A model generated the notes under the pieces. That model had not been told where the DNA came from, made no database searches, and saw only the letters and a program-made list of their open reading frames with translations. Below, piece by piece: positions 1-10,718 of a DNA stretch of 64,000 nucleotides. The translations under genes and the position numbers were made by a program. The DNA lies in assembly GCA_963971425.1 (NCBI GenBank), contig OZ020514.1, positions 43,375,158 to 43,439,157 on the forward strand, written 5' to 3'. The stretch comes from Bryoerythrophyllum caledonicum (Eukaryota > Streptophyta > Bryopsida > Pottiales > Pottiaceae). The number at the start of each line of letters is the position of its first letter. Position 1 is the stretch's first letter.

Positions 1-57
1 TTTCACACATTGTCACTCATTGTCGGGCAAGGTACCAAAAGATCTTATTAATTTTCA

Positions 58-1055
58 CATAAAACCTACATATCTTTGTATTTGTTATATTTTATTTTCT
101 CCACAATAATATGTGGTGTAAACCTTCTTATTGACCATTCGGATTAGTAATCCAAAACACATTAAGTTCACAAAGAATAAAATGTTTAAATTGGCAAATT
201 TTGAACCTCCACTACTTGCACGGTTGTTTTGAATACGCTACACCTATCCTCTACCTCAAAAAATTGTTGTCTAAGGAACTAACATCATGCTTAAGGTAGT
301 GGATTTAGACCTTGTGTAGTTCAAAATTTTGACACCAGGTAAAGTCAAAGTCTGCTGATCCACTGAACGCAGTGAAGTAAATGAACCATTTGCTTCACTT
401 CAAACACTATAATCTTTCAATCTGTGAGGTCAAAGTTTTTGAAATTTTGTAATCATATTTTTTAATAAGTCTTAATTGAGATCCTACGGTCAAAATTAGA
501 AATCAAACTTTTAGTTTCCTTCTATTGTCATTGTACTAGAATCCAACAACTTTGAAGTGTTTTCAGTGCAAAACTGTCACGATACCTTAGGGGATATAGG
601 AGACATGTTGTATGAGTAGGAAGTGAGGACTGAGGAGGCGTTTCAAATGGGGATAATTTCTACAAATGCTAAATTATATTCAAGGAACATAAAATGGTTG
701 AAGTTATGTATGATTTAATGCCATGGGCACTATGATCTATCCAAAAAATTTGAACCCAAACTCGTAAAATTTGATATACGTCTTTTCTACATAAAACCTA
801 GAGATTATCATATTTTACAAATTTTGCTTTTTCAACAAAATGTAGTGAAAACCTTTATAAACCTAGGTTTGGATTATCATTTGAAATCAAATTTAGTTTA
901 CAAAAAAATAAAACATGGAATGGCAATTTTTAAACTCCAGTATTTGAGCAATTGATTTGAATTTGCTATAGTTCTTCTCTACCTCTAAAAATTGGTGTGT
1001 AGGGAAATATCATCATAAGGATGGATTTGGATATTTTGAGGTGATTTAAAAAAAT
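58..1055. repeat. Diverged direct repeat, two ~270-bp copies
   Basis: The stretch 58-330 is repeated in the same orientation, with many substitutions and small indels, at 790-1055. Both copies begin with a CATAAAACCTA block and share the blocks around CTCTACCTC and the GGATTT end. A further 20-base block, CTTCAAACACTATAATCTTT, at 398-417 recurs exactly at 27,733-27,752, so this is a dispersed family rather than only a local duplication. No open frame of note lies in 1-1318, which is AT-rich. The class of repeat is not recognised. Confidence 0.6.
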
Positions 1056-1318
1056 AAAATTCTACAAGAATTCTGAAATAGAACACATAGATAAGTTAAA
1101 AAATTGTAACTATGCCACATGCAAAACCATATAAAATACCAAAAAAGTCGGTCTTTGCACGGCTATATGGAAAAAGGTTTTTTTACTTCTTGTGCCCAAA
1201 TTTCAAAGGCATGCAATACATATTAATCTAAGACTATTGCTACAGTCACTTTAAAACGTGCATGCTATCTATTACAGTCTAATAATGCCGGAAGGAATAA
1301 AGTAAAACCTATGAATTA

Positions 1319-2788
1319 CTAATACGTTGACCGAAAATGCTCATGAGGCGTAGGCCAATTGTATGTGTCGCTGAAGCGTGTAATGATATGAAACAATCTT
1401 CCAGCGCCCTCCCGGTTTTCGTTGCAGACTCTCTCCATGTACATATGAAATGCATCCGCAAATTCTTGATTTGAGAATACTACGGAACTCCGAGATTCAC
1501 GTTGCAAATTCTAGTAGTCTATGGACATTGTCCGCCCATTGATTCGTTGCGCTATTCGGACCGTAGCGAACTCCTCCGAAGCCATCGATAATTTTGGAAT
1601 CATTTGCACATCCGCATCTGGTTTGTGCAAGTACGCAACCCGCGGATCCACCCACCATCGCTTCCGCAGAGTCTCAGCCATGTCTTCACGATTCGTGAAC
1701 GTATAAAGAGACTGCATTGGTTTGTTAACCTTTGTGGTCATGCCCCAATTGCATACTCTAATATACACTCGCGATTCATCTGGAGGAAAGTGGAGGAGGA
1801 TATTGTCCGGAGACAAGTCGTTGTGGAGATTGTTGCTCTTGTGGATCTCGTTCATGATGCGCAACAACGCCGACGCAAGCCTGGTCCATTTTTTGCGAAA
1901 ACGATCCAACTGATGAACTCGAATAACCTCATCCTCGAGGAATCTCCCATAGATCAAATGTACAAAAACATTGTCACCAAACTCGATATCCCGGTTCAAC
2001 ATCTCTCGAATTGTCCCGCCATTCCACCAATACGCATAGTTCGGATGAATGGCCACAAAACGGATGACACCTGGATGTGGAATCCTCACCGCCATCAACT
2101 TGTTTTGATGCTCCACTTTTGCCAAGTCCGGCTGTGTCTCCGATTGGTTGGACAATTTGGCGGCAAATTTCCAAAATGGTTCAATGTCCGGAGCACCCTC
2201 AATGCGGACTTTGCAAATGGTCGCGTATCCACCTCCTGTTGGCATCGTCCATTCGTATAACCGCGGCCGTTGGCGGAATGGCAATGAGATGGGCTTTTCG
2301 CAGCAGGTCTTCTTGGTGCCCCTCTATTGAGTTCCACCATCCCACGGAGCCACGCCTGTTTCGATTCTTGGCGAATGGCTTCATCTGGGCCACGAACAAA
2401 TCCGCCTTCAATAGCACGTCGTTGAAAACTTCATCCGCCGCGCGATTGAACCTCCCAAACTTGGTCAACAAGTTCTTGGCATTCCAGAGTGAATCGTGCA
2501 CTCTGGCATCCATGAACTTCAAAAATCCCCGCTTCTGGGTCTCCGTATTCCACATCGGAGCTTGAAACGCGTCCATCATGTGCTGCCGCATGTCCGTCCG
2601 GAACTTCTCGGGGCCTTCATCCCGATATTTGACGTACTTGCTCTCCATTGATCAAAGAGTATGTACCTCATAGAATCTGACAGTCAATTCAATGAGGAAA
2701 TTCTTGCAAGCCTCAGATGGAACGTCGTGGATTGGATGAAGCTTTCTCCGAAGTCCGCAACCTTCTGCTTCTTCTTGTCCTTTGGCAT
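1319..2788 (-). pseudogene. Broken protein-kinase-like gene
   Basis: The minus-strand frames 2648-2199 and 2284-1511, plus a readthrough segment 1507-1319, read as one protein split by lesions. The core shows a kinase-like catalytic loop HNDLSPDNILL (about 1,985-1,955 on the plus numbering of the minus gene) followed by CNWG in the DFG position, so the metal-binding Asp is replaced by Asn. A C-lobe motif like SEEFATVRIAQRI follows. Lesions seen are a frame change near 2284, an in-frame TAG at 1511-1513 after which the same frame stays open for 62 residues, and an upstream in-frame TGA just before the Met at 2648. The first ATG after the TATA box is at 2788 (basic start MPKDKKKQK), in another frame. 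The frame leading into 2648 carries protein-like sequence (EACKNFLIELTVRFYEV), so the gene probably began further upstream. Kinase fold assignment is from motifs only. Catalytic activity is unlikely. Confidence 0.7.
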
Positions 2789-3017
2789 CTTCTTAAAACC
2801 GCCGCCGTTCGAAGTTTTTAAAAAAAACTTTTTAGAACAAGTTTTTAGAATTAAAAAAAAATGGCAAAACCTCCCCCCCAATGTGAATCACTTTTTCCCT
2901 CCCAAAGATGAGAAGCCAATGGATGGAAAATTGCCAGCCAAAGCCACTCCGCGTCTTCTCAAAAATATATTCTTGAGAGGGGAAGGAAAAAGTGAGAGAG
3001 AGAGGAGGGCGGACGGC

Positions 3018-3025
3018 CTTTTATA
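3018..3025 (-). promoter_or_regulatory. TATA box of the kinase-like gene
   Basis: The minus strand reads TATAAAAG here. About 30 bases downstream comes a pyrimidine-rich CTCTCTCTCTCAC stretch, the usual plant arrangement of TATA box and Y patch. It lies about 230 bases upstream of the first ATG at 2788. Only sequence supports the call. Confidence 0.6.
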
Positions 3026-3330
3026 GGGTGGCGGACGGCCATGAGGTCGACCGCCACCACGGCCGTCCGATCGGTCGGCCGGGCGGCCGTCGGCCTAATC
3101 AGACGACCTTCGCGTGCCCGCGCGATCTAATCGCGGCCGTACGATTGGTCCGCTGGCCGTCCGATCGCCCTGACGGCAGCGATCGATTGGACCGCCTATT
3201 GCAATTTGACGGCTGAGATCTGGCCTCGTGGCACTTTGTTGAATCTGACGGTCCAGATACTTACCAAGGCTTTCCATAAATGCATTTTACCCTCCGCGGA
3301 CGGTGCGTCCGACGTGACGTCAGGACGTCC
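3026..3330 (-). promoter_or_regulatory. GC-rich palindrome-dense upstream region with TGACGTCA
   Basis: Within otherwise AT-rich DNA, this block is GC-rich and full of self-complementary GGCCGTCCG/CGGACGGCC and CGATCG pieces. A perfect bZIP/CRE-type octamer TGACGTCA lies at 3315-3322 beside repeated GGACGTCC. It sits directly upstream of the TATA box of the kinase-like gene, so a promoter role is inferred. Alternatively it is simply CpG-rich repeat DNA. Confidence 0.4.
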
Positions 3331-3356
3331 TCGTCATAGGACGTCCTAGGATGCTC

Positions 3357-4220
3357 TCAGACCCCCAAGGACGTCGGATTGGTAACCCTCGTTTCTGGGC
3401 TACACTGTTGGACGAGAACCTCCTCTTTCTTCACTACGCTCGTAACTTTTGGAACTACAAAAGCCCTAACAGTAGGATCATGAAACAACTCATCAATCCC
3501 TTCATGCAGAAAGAGTTCATCCTTTGTTTTGCATGTGAGTTGTCCTAGAACCCTCAAAGATATCTTCACCTTCTTTAACCATTTGCTTCTTTGGTTTTTG
3601 TTAGAGGCCGCAGCAAACTCCGCCCAACTCACAAGTTTCTTTTTTTTCACCTCCATGACAATCCTCCTAGCAGATTGTTTAGCTATAACCTTGGACTTAG
3701 GCAGATCTCTCAAATAAACCAAGGGAAAAACCTCATTAATGTGGGTTAAGACTTTCTGGTCCTTACAATCTCCGTAACTATAACCAGCTCTCCCCTTCCT
3801 TCCCATAGGTGGTCCAAAAACATCAATTATCTCTTTGTCCTGGATGTCAACAGGAGGTCTCAACTTGTGTGGATTTTTTCCTTTGTTGGGGAGCCCATAT
3901 TTTGCCTCAAAATCTTCTTCGGTGACGGCGCATGGAGGAAGATAGGTCTTTAGAGACGTCAACTTCTCAACTTCCTTTTCCAAAGCACTCTTCTTCACCT
4001 TGTGATCAGCAAGGCCTTCTTCGTGTGATCTAGCAAGCGGAGATCCAGGGAGATCATCATCGTAGTCATAGTCACTTACATGTTCATCTTCTCTAGAGAA
4101 GAAACTCAAAGGGTCATCTTCCCTAGAGAAAGTCCTTGCAGGCTCATCTTCTCTGGAGAAGGTCCTGCTCTGAATCAACCAATCGTCTGCTTCAAATTCT
4201 GACCCATACGCAAAATCCAT
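3357..4220 (-). CDS. Uncharacterised acidic protein with FSRED repeats (terminal exon)
   Basis: An open frame of 287 codons runs from ATG at 4220 (MDFAYGSEFEADDW) to a TGA at 3357. Just upstream of the ATG the minus strand reads TTGTATTGCAG, a good 3' splice site, so this is probably the last exon of a gene with a 5' intron. The N-terminus has three imperfect repeats of about ten residues around FSRED(E/D). An acidic DYDYDDDLPG stretch follows, then a charged segment, and a basic C-terminal half containing KVIAKQSARRIVMEVKKKK and a WAEFAAASNKNQRSKWLKK patch. No known domain is recognised and no function is proposed. The frame is unbroken, unlike most in this window. Confidence 0.55.
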   Translation of the reverse strand: MDFAYGSEFEADDWLIQSRTFSREDEPARTFSREDDPLSFFSREDEHVSDYDYDDDLPGSPLARSHEEGLADHKVKKSALEKEVEKLTSLKTYLPPCAVTEEDFEAKYGLPNKGKNPHKLRPPVDIQDKEIIDVFGPPMGRKGRAGYSYGDCKDQKVLTHINEVFPLVYLRDLPKSKVIAKQSARRIVMEVKKKKLVSWAEFAAASNKNQRSKWLKKVKISLRVLGQLTCKTKDELFLHEGIDELFHDPTVRAFVVPKVTSVVKKEEVLVQQCSPETRVTNPTSLGV

Positions 4221-4227
4221 AGTTGAG

Positions 4228-4231
4228 GCTG
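4228..4231 (-). promoter_or_regulatory. Predicted 3' splice site before the FSRED exon
   Basis: The minus strand reads TATTGCAG followed by CCTCAACT and the ATG. The pyrimidine-rich approach and AG fit a plant acceptor. Its donor would be one of the two GTGA(A/G)TT sites near 4501 and 4820. Confidence 0.4.
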
Positions 4232-4245
4232 CAATACAATGACAA

Positions 4246-4892
4246 AAAATTATAGATAGTAAGGGATGATGGGTACTGTAGCACATCGCAGATAGTACAC
4301 TTTGTATTGAATTGTACTCTTTGTACTAGACTTTATTTCGTCGAGTACAATTAGCAATCTAGGTTTATTAAACTCTATCTACCTAAACTCTAAATTTCAA
4401 TAAGTTTGAAATAAAAGAGTATGCTTGGTCAAGTAAACATATACAAAAATACTCGAAAACCACATAAAAGAAACATACTACCTACCCTAAATCCAATTCA
4501 CCTGCGAAGGTGGTGTTGACACTCCCTGTTCAAGCTCCAAATGCACAAATTTTGCTTCAAAATTAGAAAAGATGGGCAATTCAACACATCACAAATTTAT
4601 CAGGGACTTTGCAAATAGTACAGTTTGTCTTGAATACTACGTTTTGTACTAAACTTTGGTACATCATGTATAACTAGCAAAGGGTTTTAAAAAACTCTAG
4701 CTACCTAAACCTAAACCTCTATAAGTTAGAAACAGAACCATGTGTTTTGTCAAGTAAATATACATGGGCACATATAAAGAACCGTTCAGAAAATACAACA
4801 ACACTCTAAACCCAACTCACCTGCAAAGGTTGTTTTGACACGCCCAATTTGAGCTCCAAAGCAGAGCAACTCCAAGAAGGTTGCTTCAAAAT
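4246..4892 (-). repeat. Tandem duplication of an exon-intron block
   Basis: Two diverged copies of about 320 bp lie head to tail: roughly 4246-4570 and 4571-4892. Shared landmarks are a TTTGTACTA stretch, CTACCTAAAC, GGTCAAGTAAA/TGTCAAGTAAA and the block ending in TTGAAGCAAA/CAACC. On the minus strand each copy ends an exon-like piece encoding LEL(E/K)xGVSxxPxQ immediately followed by a GTGAATT or GTGAGTT donor (exon ends at 4502 and 4821). A 10-base indel separates the two exon copies. This suggests duplication of an exon with its downstream intron in a minus-strand gene that may lead to the FSRED exon. Confidence 0.55.
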
Positions 4893-5690
4893 TTGGAGAA
4901 GGTATTCAGAGAAGGATGACCACGTCATTGTGTCTGGATAACTTGCAAGCGACAAAAGAATTTTTCCGCCTTTCAAATTTTGGTAATTCAAGAGAGATTC
5001 CTGTTGAAAAAACAACAGCCGACAACGTGGAGATGTCGGATAAATCCAAAATTGGAAGACAAAAGGGGCTCCCTGATTGGTCCATACAGTACAACAAGTA
5101 TGTACTATACAAACTGAGTACAAAGCGTTATAGAGAGGAATATATGAGAATTCTAGAAAAACTAAGGTAATATGAAGACCTAAATCTCCGATACAAAAAA
5201 TAAAGAGGGAGATTTTGTTATTTTCAAAATTTGTTAGTTGGCTACCCTAGACATATAGTTCCTAAACACCAATTTAAAAAAAATGGAAAAAAAGACTTTA
5301 AACTCATGTTTTGGATCCCCAAAAGAAAAGCCACATTTGTTACATTTATTATTTATTGGCTATCATTTTATCTATACAAATAGCAAGGCGTGATAGCTAA
5401 AGAATAGAGGATCATATATAGCTATTTAAAATGTAAAAATGATAATTAAAAACCATCATAATGAGTACAAGCATGTGAAACTTGAAACTATGACAGTACC
5501 AATGTTTTATGTTTGTACTCATTTAAAGGGTTTAATTTTATGCAATGACTATTTTGATTTCTATTCTTCAATGTATGCAAGACGTAGAACTATGCCTACT
5601 AAAAAATTTCTCTAAAGTATAAAAAAATCTAGTCTAAAATTGAGTCCAAACTTGTACCAAGCCCTGAAATTGTGCCGTGTCTACAAGTTC
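4893..5690. other. AT-rich stretch without a supported gene
   Basis: The first 230 bases may hold more of the minus-strand exon upstream of 4821 (an open frame reaches 5123). The remainder is AT-rich with A-runs and no open frame, splice pattern or repeat that I can recognise. Confidence 0.4.
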
Positions 5691-5699
5691 GTACAATCG

Positions 5700-6345
5700 T
5701 AGTGTGCGTTCACCCAAATGATGCGGACTGAAAGCGGCCAAAGAGGCCTGCCTGCTGAACCAATATCCCATGGCGATCCATGGTATCATCAGATCTCAAA
5801 CATGGTGGCCACGCTGAAGTAATCCATACTTCCGTAGTCCACGCTTGACGGTCTGAACCACACGCTCCGCTCAACCGTCCGCCTCCGGATGATTCTGAGA
5901 AGTGGTACGGTGGTCAATCAAAGCTTTGGTGCACAAAGCTTTGAAAGCACCAAGGAACTCACGCCCTTGGTCAGTCAACACCTCAGCTGGAGCTACGAAA
6001 CGAGCCAACACTCGGTCAAGGAATGCCATGGCCGCCGACTCCGAGGAGTTTTGTGGTAGTGTCACAAGCTCAATCCACTTGCTGAAGTGCTCCACCATCA
6101 CCAACACATACTTGGCTCCACATGGGGTGAAACAAGCGGCCCGACAAAATCCGGAGACCAACCATAGCCCAAACCCATGATGGGAAAACGCTGCAACTGT
6201 GGTGATATGGTGTTGAAACTGGATCTGACCCGATCACAGACTTCACACCGTGAAACGTACGTGGCGACCTGCTGATACATGCCGGTCCACCAATATTAGT
6301 TGCGCAGCATCGGATGAGTCCGTCGCACGCCAAAATGTCCAAGGT
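5700..6345 (-). pseudogene. Integrase of gypsy copy 1
   Basis: The zinc-binding part is visible around 6,345-6,240: a GHFGVRRTHP stretch supplies the histidines and CEVCDRVR supplies CxxC, with an in-frame TAA between them near 6,292. The catalytic core (6161-5871) has MVEHFSKW, where the first catalytic Asp is Glu. LTDQGREF carries the second Asp, and the HPEADG...AER segment carries the Glu. A TGA interrupts the last segment. After the core the sequence continues as IPWIAMGYWFSRQASLAAF, a typical post-core integrase stretch, and is cut near 5,690. The integrase would join cDNA to host DNA. This copy is non-functional because of stops and the D-to-E change. Confidence 0.85.
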
Positions 6346-6466
6346 CTTCGTGTACTTGCCGTACCAACAAAGCCCTTTGATCTGGTGTGGGAACTATGTG
6401 CCTAGTCCTATCCAGCCACAATCGAAATAGAAGGTCGTTCTCCCAACGGAACCTCGCTATCCGGTG

Positions 6467-6996
6467 TCAAACTCGATCGTGCTCCATGGCCGAAAGAGTG
6501 GACGGAAGTGTGTCATGTTGCAGCTTGTGCAAGACTGGACCGTCTTCCCACACATCGCTATCAACTTTGGCTCTATCCGGTTCCTCATCCGTTGCCAAGT
6601 CAGACAACGTCGATGCGGAGCCAGACAACAACGTGAGGTAAGCCGCTGGATGCCACTCCGGGACTGACTCTCTATCGCAGTCTCCATACCACCTGGAACC
6701 AGTCAAATCCTCCTCCAATGGACTTGGATTACGAGATAGTCCATTCGCATCCAAACTAGATGCACAACCTCAAAATCATACTCTGGAAGCAACAAATCGC
6801 ACCTGGCAAGCTTGCCAGTAAGCTTGTCAGACTCCATGAGCCACTTCAAAGGCTGGTGGTGGGTCACCAAGGTAAAACGTTGCTCATACAAGTAGGGCCT
6901 AAAATGAACTATGGTGCAAATCGCGGCCAAAGCCTCCCCCTCATAGGATGAATACTTGGACTCCGCGTTGTTGTTGCTCCTAGAAGCAAACGCCAC
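6467..6996 (-). pseudogene. RNase H region and RNase H-integrase linker of gypsy copy 1
   Basis: The open frame 6996-6703 contains AFASRSNNNAESKYSSYEGE followed by LAAICTIVHFRPYLY and THHQPLKWLM, the pattern of the RNase H domain that follows gypsy RT. The expected Asp in the DHQPL motif is His here. The overlapping frame 6754-6467 continues as MDANGLSRNPSP, the end of RNase H, into an acidic linker toward the integrase zinc region. A frame change near 6,750 and a TGA close to 7,005 separate it from RT. Confidence 0.8.
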
Positions 6997-7005
6997 AACG
7001 TACTC

Positions 7006-8141
7006 TCATTTCTCATCATCCTTCTGAGTCAACACATCTACCAATCCTACCGCACTCCAATTTGTGTGCAAGTGGAAAGGCTGTGTAGCATCTGGACGCC
7101 GCAGTACAGGTGGTGAACCGAGCTTCAGCTTCAAAGTAGCAAACGCCTGCTGCTGCTCCCCTCCCCAAGTCCATGGCTGATCTTTCTCCTTGAGGATAGT
7201 CAACGGCTTGGCAATCAAGCTAAAGCTCTTGACAAACTCGCGATAGTAATTTGCGAGGCTTAAAAAAGCTCTGAGCCGTGACACGTTGATTGGGGCTGGG
7301 ATCTTCTGCACCGCGTCAACCTTTGCCTGCTGCATCCCAAGACCTCCTAGAACAACCATATGTCCCAAGTATGGCAACCGGTCATGGAAGAATTTGCATT
7401 TGCCTTGGTGCAAGCGCAATCCCCACTGCCGTAGCCTCTCGAACACTGCCTGAAGATGCCTCACATGCTCCTCTAGGCTGCTACTAAAAATGATAACATC
7501 ATCAATGTAGCATCAGGCAAACGGTAAAGCAGTCAACACCCGGTCCATAACCCTCGGAACTTAGCGGGTGCGTTCTTCAGGCCAAATAGAAGAAACTCCC
7601 AATGGTAGAGCTGATCTCTCCCATCTAGATCAAATCCCCAGAACGCAGTCTTCACCCGGTCGTCCATCATCAATGGTAACTGGTGGTAACCAGACCGCAA
7701 ATCCACAGTACTAAATACTCTAGCATGTTCCACCGCATCAATCAACTTCTCTGGCGTGGGCATGGGATACCAATCCGACTTGGTCATACGATTGACCGTC
7801 TTATAATCCCCACACATCCGCTTTTCCGTCCAGTTGCCAAAGATGTCCTTCTTTGATGGCATCACCGTGGCACAAGCATACTCGCCGTTAGAGAGCTCAA
7901 TCAAGCTGGCGGCCAACAACTCCTGACAACGAGTCTGAACTCCAACTTTCTCAGAGAGACTAAGCTTGTACGGTTGTCGAAAGATTGGGTGGTCGTCCTC
8001 CAACTGAACGTGAATCGGTTTGCCTCTATAGCCCTCCAAATCATGGAGACTAAAGGCAAAACAACTACGATACAAACGTATAAACGCTCGTACCCTTCGT
8101 GCCTCGGCACCAGTAAGATGTGGCCTCGAATCCAAAGCCAA
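7006..8141 (-). pseudogene. Reverse transcriptase of gypsy copy 1
   Basis: The frame 8141-7533 carries fingers and palm motifs: MPSKKDIFGNW, FSTVDLRSGYHQLPL and FLLFGLKNAPAKF. After a frame change near 7,540 the sequence reads through an in-frame TGA at 7513-7515 straight into CYIDDVIIFSSS (catalytic YIDD at 7498-7509). It continues in frame 7464-7006 with LRLHQGKCKFF, LPYLGHMV and LRAFLSLANYYREFVKSFS. The domain order and lengths fit Ty3/gypsy RT. The same TGA before YIDD is present in copy 2. The enzyme would copy element RNA to cDNA, but the frame here is broken. Confidence 0.92.
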
Positions 8142-8209
8142 TCATTAAATTCCGTGGTCTCCTTCTCCACCGTAGAAGACTCATCGTGTACTAGCACGGC
8201 CGGTGATTG

Positions 8210-8895
8210 CTACTTGGTAGCGGAGAGGGCATTAATGCCCCTAGACTCCTCACTCACGGGATCTACATAAATTCCCGTGTTGTGATGATAAAACCGGGCA
8301 AAGATAGTCTGGGCATCCTCTCGACCAAAAGCCTCGGCCAAGGCTGCAAAGACAGGCTCAGCACGAAGCTCCTCAAGTGCATGCCTCTTCAAACGAAAAA
8401 GCAACTCCGCTTCGTTGATCTCTGTGAGATGTGGCACCGCAAGTGGATATAGTGCGTGCTGGTCCACCAAAATGTCGTAGTTGGTGGTGCTAGTCACCGC
8501 GCACTGGAGAGATACGTGAGAGAATAAAGGACCAGATCCCATGCCGAACATCAACTCCAACGGATGTCGGGTGTAACCCATGGCCTTCTCCGTGCCCCAA
8601 CTGATGTAACAATCGTGAATGAGCAAGGCTCGAGGTCCGAAGCACCTAGATCCAAATCTTGGGCTAGTTGCTTGCCAATCATCACTGGCTGAGCTTCGGA
8701 GTCCAACATAACACAAAGGGGGGTAGCTCGAGTGGAGTTTCCGTCCATACAACCAACCACCATGACTCCGTCATCGTTTACCAAACGTACCACCCCTAGA
8801 TGCATATTACGTTGCTCCCATATGGACCGGGTTGCAACGTCAGACATATAAGCCATTCCAAAGATCAAAGAGTGATCCCCGGAGGATTGCTCCAT
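8210..8895 (-). pseudogene. Retropepsin and downstream spacer of gypsy copy 1
   Basis: Frame 8895-8551 includes LCVMLDSEAQPVMIGKQLA, the active-site region of an aspartic protease in which the expected DSG is DSE (copy 2 retains DSG). A frame change near 8,600 leads into frame 8752-8210. That frame runs GTEKAMGYTRHPLELMFGM, then NYDILVDQHALYPL, then directly AVPHLTEINEAELL. In copy 2 about 1 kb lies between LYPL-like and AVPHL-like sequence, so a deletion junction is placed near 8,440-8,447. The stop at 8210 precedes the RT segment, which restarts at 8141. Confidence 0.8.
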
Positions 8896-9080
8896 AAATG
8901 TGGAAGTGGCATTGGCCTCAAACGTGGAAATAGCCTACGCGGCCAACTTGGCCCGCATTGCTACCAAATCCTCTTCGGTAGGTGGAGCCGTCAATGCCTA
9001 CGACACCTCCAATGATGGCACCTTGCCCTCCAACATACTACCCGCTGATTGAAATACATCGGATGGTTGAAAATTTGGTG

Positions 9081-10718
9081 TCAGAAAGTCCACATCGGCA
9101 AGCACCGGCAACCGCAACACCTTGTACGCCAAGGAATGTACGGCATCCACATGAGTGGAAGAAACTGCTGATACGGTAGTAAAAGGAGGAGCAACACCGG
9201 GAGCATCCGCATCCACAATGCCAAACAACATTGGTAGCCGTGACTGACCAATGTGGTCAGGTAACCCCACGTGGCGTAGACGTCCACTGGTGCAGGTGAC
9301 ACCGCCTGTGTGGTGGTCTGAGCACGAGTGGCAACTGCAGCCACAACCTCCCCAGAAGCACCATACAAATAGGCATCCATGGCTAAGGACAAACCTCAAC
9401 TCTTCATCGGAGCCCGTGCGTCCACTACTTGTCCCAAAGACGCATTCGCACTCAACTTCTTCTCCAACTCCGCCACTTCGACCTCCAAGTCCTTCTCCTG
9501 TGATGAACCCGGCCGCTTCTCCGGGTGGAGAACAAAGTAGTTCTCATCACTATGGCAGGACTTGCCACAATGAGAACAAGTAACCGACTTCTTCCCCTTG
9601 CCCGCAATCTTCTCACCAGACTTGGCCGCCTCGGTCTTGGGCTTCACCTTCCCCTTCTCTGCCCCTTTCTTCTTGGAACAGTTTGGATCCACTTTGATGT
9701 AACCGGGTTCTCCACAAGCCCAACAATGCATAACCTTTTTAGGTTGTGCCTCCGCCAAGCTACATATCGCAATAGAAAGCTTCTTGGACTTGGGAGCGTC
9801 TTTCAATGACGTGACCAAGTCTGTGGCCTCAGACACGCCCAACGCTCTATCAAGCGCTTCCACCTCAGCTTACGCCTGAGCCAAACTAGCGTTGCCATGA
9901 TAATCAAAAAGAAGACCGGAAGTGATCAAGTCCACCATCCTCTTGTCGAACTTGGAGATAAAAATCTTCACAAGTTGGTGCTCCGTGAAGACATCACCTG
10001 CCTCCGCCGCCAACCGCGCCAATCGGGTATACATGGTGCGTGGCGTGTCCTCTTTTTCACGGCGGAAATCTTAGATGTGTTGCATTTGATCACGCCGGGA
10101 TCCCCCATACTCCACCTCCAAGTGCGCCATGAACCGCGCCAGAGGGTCAAAGATTGGTGGCGGTCCGACGGCCACCAATGCCGCTTGCGTGGCCTGGGCG
10201 AAACGCGACATGGCCCCCATACCGAACGCCTCATCTACAAGGGCAATGCCCTTCTGCTTGGAATCCTCACTAGAGGAGACTCCATCCTTCTTAGATTGAT
10301 CGGTAAAGGCCGGAACACGAGCAACGGCACTTTCCTTGAGCGCAGTCACCAACTCCACCCGGTCGTGCCAGTAATCCTCAACTGGACGCAACTCCTCCGC
10401 ATGCAGTACCGACCACCTTCCATAGGTCTGGAGCGCCTCCAACTCCAAATGTTGGGGCAAAAGCGTACTTGTCGTTGAACGACGTTGAACGCTGGCGCTT
10501 CTCCTTCATCCATGTCTGGAAACAAAGCTGCCAATCGGGCAGGGAGATGCCCCCATCCCGACCTAAGAAACAATCATACACAACCTGGCGGTGATCGTCC
10601 TCCATGTCGTCAAACGTGCCCACACTCCAAACTCGAAGCCTACGTATGGTATCCAACGCCGAAATAGGCCCAAAGTCTAAAGCCGATGCACTCTCCGGAG
10701 AATCTGTGAGGGAGAACA
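9081..10718 (-). pseudogene. Gag of gypsy copy 1 with zinc-knuckle remnants
   Basis: The likely N-terminal part is in frame 10656-10378 (TIRRLRVWSVGTFDDM, FQTWMKEKRQR). The central part is in frame 10460-10071 (LELEALQTYGRW, ALKESAVARV). The C-terminal part is in frame 9863-9396: MEALDRALGVSEATD, then CWACGEPGYIKVDPNC, a lysine-rich stretch, and CSHCGKSCHSDENY. The second knuckle matches CX2CX4HX4C except that the final Cys is Tyr. After it comes a Glu/Lys-rich segment, and frame 9392-9081 has DAYLYGASGEVVAAVATRAQ, also present in copy 2. An in-frame TAA sits after QMQHI near 10,070, at the same place as a TAG in copy 2. Gag would form the particle and bind RNA. Confidence 0.85.

Noticed and set aside
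1604..2565. Plus-strand open frames of 218 and 162 codons over the kinase-like gene
   Set aside because: They are antisense shadows. The minus strand carries recognisable kinase motifs, while the plus frames have no domain.
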